A stretch of 64,000 nt of DNA from Bacteroidetes bacterium UBA1312 (GTDB lineage Bacteria > Bacteroidota > Bacteroidia > Chitinophagales > Chitinophagaceae), in the NCBI GenBank assembly GCA_002307135.1, contig DBTQ01000031.1, positions 52,086 through 116,085 on the forward strand, in the 5' to 3' direction. The stretch's first letter is position 1; each line of letters opens with the position of its first letter. Positions 61,833 through 64,000 of the stretch are shown piece by piece. The translations under genes and the position numbers were made by a program. Below the pieces are notes generated by a model. The model ran no database searches. It was not told the DNA's origin and saw only the letters and a list, made by a program, of their open reading frames with translations.

Positions 61833-62285
61833 ATGAAAAAAATAATATTCCTTTTAAGTATTTACCTTTTGGCCATCACTAACAAATCTATTGCACAGGC
61901 ACAACAGCTTAAAGTTATTAACAATACCGGTTGTGATGTTTACTATTCCATCTATGGTGATTATGCACCATCTTGTATGCCTGCCTATTCAAGCAGTATC
62001 ATTGTTTTGTCCGCAGTCGGCACTTACTATTCTGATCCAACAGCGGTTCCTATTCCACCACTCGGCTCAACTGATTTTATAAATGGAGCAAGAGTATATA
62101 GCTCTTTGCCGGGCTGTTCGGGCTTTAGCTCTATCGCAGTTGGAGAACCCTGCTCCGGGCTTCCGGCAACAGGTACGTTTTATTTGTTTAAAGCAGATTG
62201 TAGTGTTTGCATAGATAAGCTCCGTACTGCAAAATGGGTTCCTGCCACACCACCGATGTTTATTGCTACGCTAATTATTAATTAA
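61833..62285 (+). CDS. Small secreted Cys-containing protein
   Basis: A 150-residue exported protein. Residues 1-22 are a signal peptide (MKKIIFLLSIYLLAITNKSI, then AQ). The mature part holds eight Cys-rich or Gly/Ser/Pro segments such as NNTGCDVYYSIYGDYAPSCM, LPGCSGFSS, GEPCSGLPATG and ADCSVCIDKL, suggesting disulphides and a compact beta fold. No family recognised. It stands alone between the AraC gene with its 23-bp repeats and a terminator at 62323. It could be a surface or antagonistic factor, but nothing proves that. Confidence 0.7.
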   Translation: MKKIIFLLSIYLLAITNKSIAQAQQLKVINNTGCDVYYSIYGDYAPSCMPAYSSSIIVLSAVGTYYSDPTAVPIPPLGSTDFINGARVYSSLPGCSGFSSIAVGEPCSGLPATGTFYLFKADCSVCIDKLRTAKWVPATPPMFIATLIIN

Positions 62286-62322
62286 CAGGATTCGCCTATT
62301 TTTTTATAGGCAAATTAATGTT

Positions 62323-62370
62323 TACTTCTCCTGTCACAGTCTATTTATTTGGCAGGAGAAGTTTTCTTTT
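62323..62370 (+). terminator. Hairpin terminator
   Basis: ACTTCTCCTG (62324-62333) pairs with CAGGAGAAGT (62353-62362), followed by a T-rich stretch. It ends the secreted-protein gene. Confidence 0.75.
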
Positions 62371-62391
62371 TAATTTAAAAAATCAATAACG

Positions 62392-62517
62392 ATGGCAAAG
62401 AAAATCACTTCTGAAATTACCAGCAGTGAAAATGCCCTTTTTACAAAGCATTTCCACACAATCTTGTCCGCCCCTTTGACAACTCAAGACTATACAACAC
62501 AATGGAGAATCAAATAA
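62392..62517 (+). CDS. Possible 41-residue peptide gene
   Basis: The frame MAKKITSEITSSENALFTK followed by HFHTILSAPLTTQDYTTQWR ends at TAA 62517. It is preceded by an A-rich leader and its 3' end forms the arm of a perfect hairpin (62501-62532). The peptide is polar, without a signal or membrane segment. No homologue recognised. The dedicated terminator suggests that this short unit is transcribed, but translation is unproven. Confidence 0.4.
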   Translation: MAKKITSEITSSENALFTKHFHTILSAPLTTQDYTTQWRIK

Positions 62518-62540
62518 ATTTGATTCTCCATTTCTTTTTT
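62501..62540 (+). terminator. Terminator overlapping the small ORF and the relic recombinase end
   Basis: AATGGAGAATCAAAT and ATTTGATTCTCCATT form a 15-bp inverted repeat with a 2-nt centre (a 13-bp stem with a 6-nt loop in practice), followed by TTCTTTTTT. Confidence 0.75.
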
Positions 62541-63055
62541 ATCCGCTACAAGCCCTTTCAGGCTTGACATACACGAGAATATTGCATTAACTTCTGTGGT
62601 TCGAGAAGCCTCTTTTTGACGATTATAATAGATTCCATCGGGGAACAATAAAAATTGTAATTATTGCAGCCCTTTCTAATCGCTCAAATCCCACACAGTA
62701 GCGAGTTTCGTGCTTAATAATATCGTATTTTCGATACATTCTTCAAGGTTAGGAATTTGATTTTCCCAATTTTGAAAACCTAAGTTCTATCGCACGAAGT
62801 TCTGCATTGTATTTGTTAGTGTATTTCTCATAGATATCCCGACCAAATTCCTCTAGCATAAAACGTTCTTCAACACGTTCTATGTTCTTCTTAATCTTGA
62901 GCATTTCTACTTTTATTTGCGCTCATTCATCTGCTCCTATTGCTACTTGCTAATTGTAGGTTACTGTCATCTGTTCCCTAAATAACTCGATGAGTTCAGT
63001 ATCTGATGTGTCCAAAGTATAATCATTGAGTATCTCTTTGAAGGTCTAGTGTAGT
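62518..63055 (-). pseudogene. Decayed serine recombinase, C-terminal part
   Basis: On the minus strand, conserved pieces of a large serine recombinase occur in order across several stops and frameshifts. They are CNKKADELH, TFKEILNDYTLDTSDTELIE, LKIKKNIERVEERFMLEEFG, YTNKYNAELRAIELRFSKL, NLEECIENTILLSTKLATVW, LQFLLFPDGIYYNRQK and RTTEVNAIFSCMSSL. These are the coiled-coil and C-terminal parts seen in Bacteroidota recombinase-family proteins. In-frame TAG, TAA and TGA stops and a frameshift show it is non-functional. The N-terminal catalytic part is absent, cut at about 63055 by the transposase remnant. Confidence 0.78.
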
Positions 63056-63609
63056 TCATCTGCCTTTTTATTGCAACTACTGCTTATCCTCAGTCGGATA
63101 GATGATGTGTTTTTCCTAGACGGTTGTATCAACACTCACAACCGCGCCACCAGCCTTATCCGGCAGATCATTGACACGTATGCTTTCCTACAGGATTAAT
63201 TCCATACCTGCCTCACCGATTCTATGGCGGCAGGCAACCAGCTCCGTAGGCGCGCACGGAATCGTTGGTCGAAAATGAGGTTCACCACTAAATACTGATA
63301 GTAGAGGTTTTCGGACCATTGCTCCACCATGCTTTCATCGCTAAGATTACGCACCTGTTTAATGATCAGCTGCGCCACCATCAACCAGATCGGCTTCTAT
63401 GGCTTGCCCATATTCTCACTGTAATAGATTTTAAAGGCGTCTTCAAAAACCGGCCATTGGATCTTGTACGCTAAAAGGTAAAATGGATGTTTTTGATCCG
63501 GCTGATCGACAAGTCCGGTAAACAGATCCAGCAGCGGAACGTGCTTTTTTGAGGAAGAAAGCATCCTACAAATTGCAAGCTTTTTGCCACTTTTCATAGC
63601 ATTCTGCAA
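63055..63609 (-). pseudogene. Decayed IS5-type transposase, N-terminal part
   Basis: Minus-strand fragments match the start of an IS5-family transposase. They are HPFYLLAYKIQWPVFEDAFKIYYS, VRNLSDESMVEQWSENLYYQ, HFRPTIPCAPTELV, CRHRIGEAGMELIL, ESIRVNDLPDKAGGAVVSVD and KHIIYPTEDKQ. Reading them together needs one frameshift near 63300 and suppression of several TAG codons (for example at 63397, 63188 and 63116). The C-terminal catalytic DDE residues beyond KQ are gone, and sequence passes directly into the serine recombinase relic. Terminal inverted repeats were not found. Confidence 0.75.
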
Positions 63610-63770
63610 CTATTCTGCACCATTTCCTGATTCAATTAAATGAACTTCAACAAATAAACTTTTTAAAGGAACGGCTAAGTAAGGTGTTCCAGTATTTTAT
63701 AATAAAAACGGCAACCAAAATAGTTGCCGTTTTTATTATATCGCTATATACATGACGTATATTGTATATT
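63610..63770. other. Island right edge and terminator region
   Basis: Non-coding sequence containing the hairpin at 63699-63739. The accessory DNA probably ends before this hairpin, which belongs to the T9SS-type gene on the minus strand. Confidence 0.4.
63699..63739. terminator. Hairpin terminator of the T9SS-type gene
   Basis: ATAATAAAAACGGCAAC pairs perfectly with GTTGCCGTTTTTATTAT across a 7-nt loop. It lies 31 bp past the TAG stop at 63771 on the minus strand. Confidence 0.85.
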
Positions 63771-64000
63771 CTATTGTGCTGTTATCTTATTCATTTTTTC
63801 AAGCTTTAACAATGCACCATTATCATCGCTGATTCTAAAGAAATACATCCCGTCAGCAAAATCACTTAAATCTATTTCTTTTACATGATTTTTTTGCAAC
63901 AACACTCGTCCTGTCATATCTGTAACAATAACAGATACATTCACAGCACTTTCTATAGTTACCCTTCCCTGACTAGGATTAGGATAAACTTTTACAGATG
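63771..64000 (-). CDS. T9SS type A sorting-domain protein, C-terminal end (runs off window end)
   Basis: The minus strand is open from the window edge to TAG at 63771. The visible 75 residues are a type A sorting domain: VYPNPSQGRVTIES, then VIVTDMTGRVLLQKN, IDLSDFADGMYFFRI and a basic end. Such tails direct proteins through the type IX system and are removed at the surface. The upstream functional domain is outside the window. It marks the return of ordinary chromosomal sequence after the accessory region. Confidence 0.88.
   Translation of the reverse strand, partial: SVKVYPNPSQGRVTIESAVNVSVIVTDMTGRVLLQKNHVKEIDLSDFADGMYFFRISDDNGALLKLEKMNKITAQ

Noticed and set aside
62518..63609. TAG-to-glutamine recoding in mobile genes
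   Set aside because: Frameshifts and TAA/TGA stops occur too, and neighbouring genes do not use TAG inside frames, so decay is simpler.
63600..63700. Duplicate of the tRNA-Met 3' end at the right edge of the island
   Set aside because: I looked for CTCGTTCTCGCTAC-like sequence and found none, so the island ends are not defined by a simple direct repeat.
1..64000. CRISPR arrays
   Set aside because: The only regular array (19247-19393) has contiguous 21-nt units without spacers and no cas genes.

Overview
The window looks like a chromosomal segment of a Bacteroidota bacterium, most likely near Chitinophagaceae/Chitinophagales; the family-level placement is inference. Supporting signs are type IX secretion sorting domains (a CHU_C/gliding type at 913-2733, type A tails at 50493-53444 and 63771-64000), TAnnTTTG-type -7 promoter elements, few Shine-Dalgarno sequences, a 602-residue ribosomal protein S1, PorT-like outer-membrane beta-barrels and a Kdo transferase. 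DNA is AT-rich, and several starts are TTG or GTG.

Layout. 1-2733: two secreted, T9SS-type proteins (the first cut by the window edge). 3115-8272: metG, a periplasmic VOC protein, an orphan RND-type adaptor and gpsA. 8283-9430: a small unknown gene and two divergent small HTH genes with a repeated operator-like motif. 9518-11245: an ABC exporter pair. 11431-16257: a possible membrane-stress cluster (DUF2157 and DUF4401-like membrane proteins facing a TIM44-like zinc-ribbon protein and an SPFH-GYF_2 protein). 16491-24245: amino acid permease, TrmH-family methyltransferase, a small unknown protein, a 21-nt tandem repeat, then AraC regulator / DUF779 / aldehyde dehydrogenase and an MBL hydrolase. 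24460-33043: a TamB-like protein with an odd start, an alanine-dehydrogenase-like enzyme, a PhnP-like MBL enzyme and two tandem outer-membrane barrels. 33093-40103: dnaX, gmk, an unknown protein, waaA, another barrel, a 2-oxoacid dehydrogenase E2 and HU. 40345-53444: M16 peptidase, an ECF sigma / small membrane protein / periplasmic sensor trio, rpsA with an unusual leader, an alpha/beta hydrolase with 3-hydroxybutyrate dehydrogenase, an HscA-like Hsp70 and an M36-type secreted peptidase.

From tRNA-Met (53526-53599) to about 63.7 kb the sequence becomes accessory. It holds an AbiEi/AbiEii toxin-antitoxin operon with a clear promoter and operator, a DUF4365 nuclease-like protein with a long helical tail, an orphan ParA with a small partner, a frameshifted excisionase-like HTH gene, an AraC regulator next to a small secreted Cys-containing protein, and decayed serine-recombinase and IS5-type transposase genes. 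Base composition changes sharply between neighbours here: one 60-nt line of abiEii counts 31 G+C, one line of the DUF4365 gene counts 16. I read this as a patchwork defence/mobile island beside a tRNA whose integration machinery has decayed. A normal T9SS-type gene resumes at 63771.

The best candidates for something little described are the DUF4365-helical protein in this island, the rpsA leader with complementary AGGAGG/CCTCCT segments, and the DUF2157/TIM44/SPFH cluster. No CRISPR array, rRNA or intact integrase was seen.
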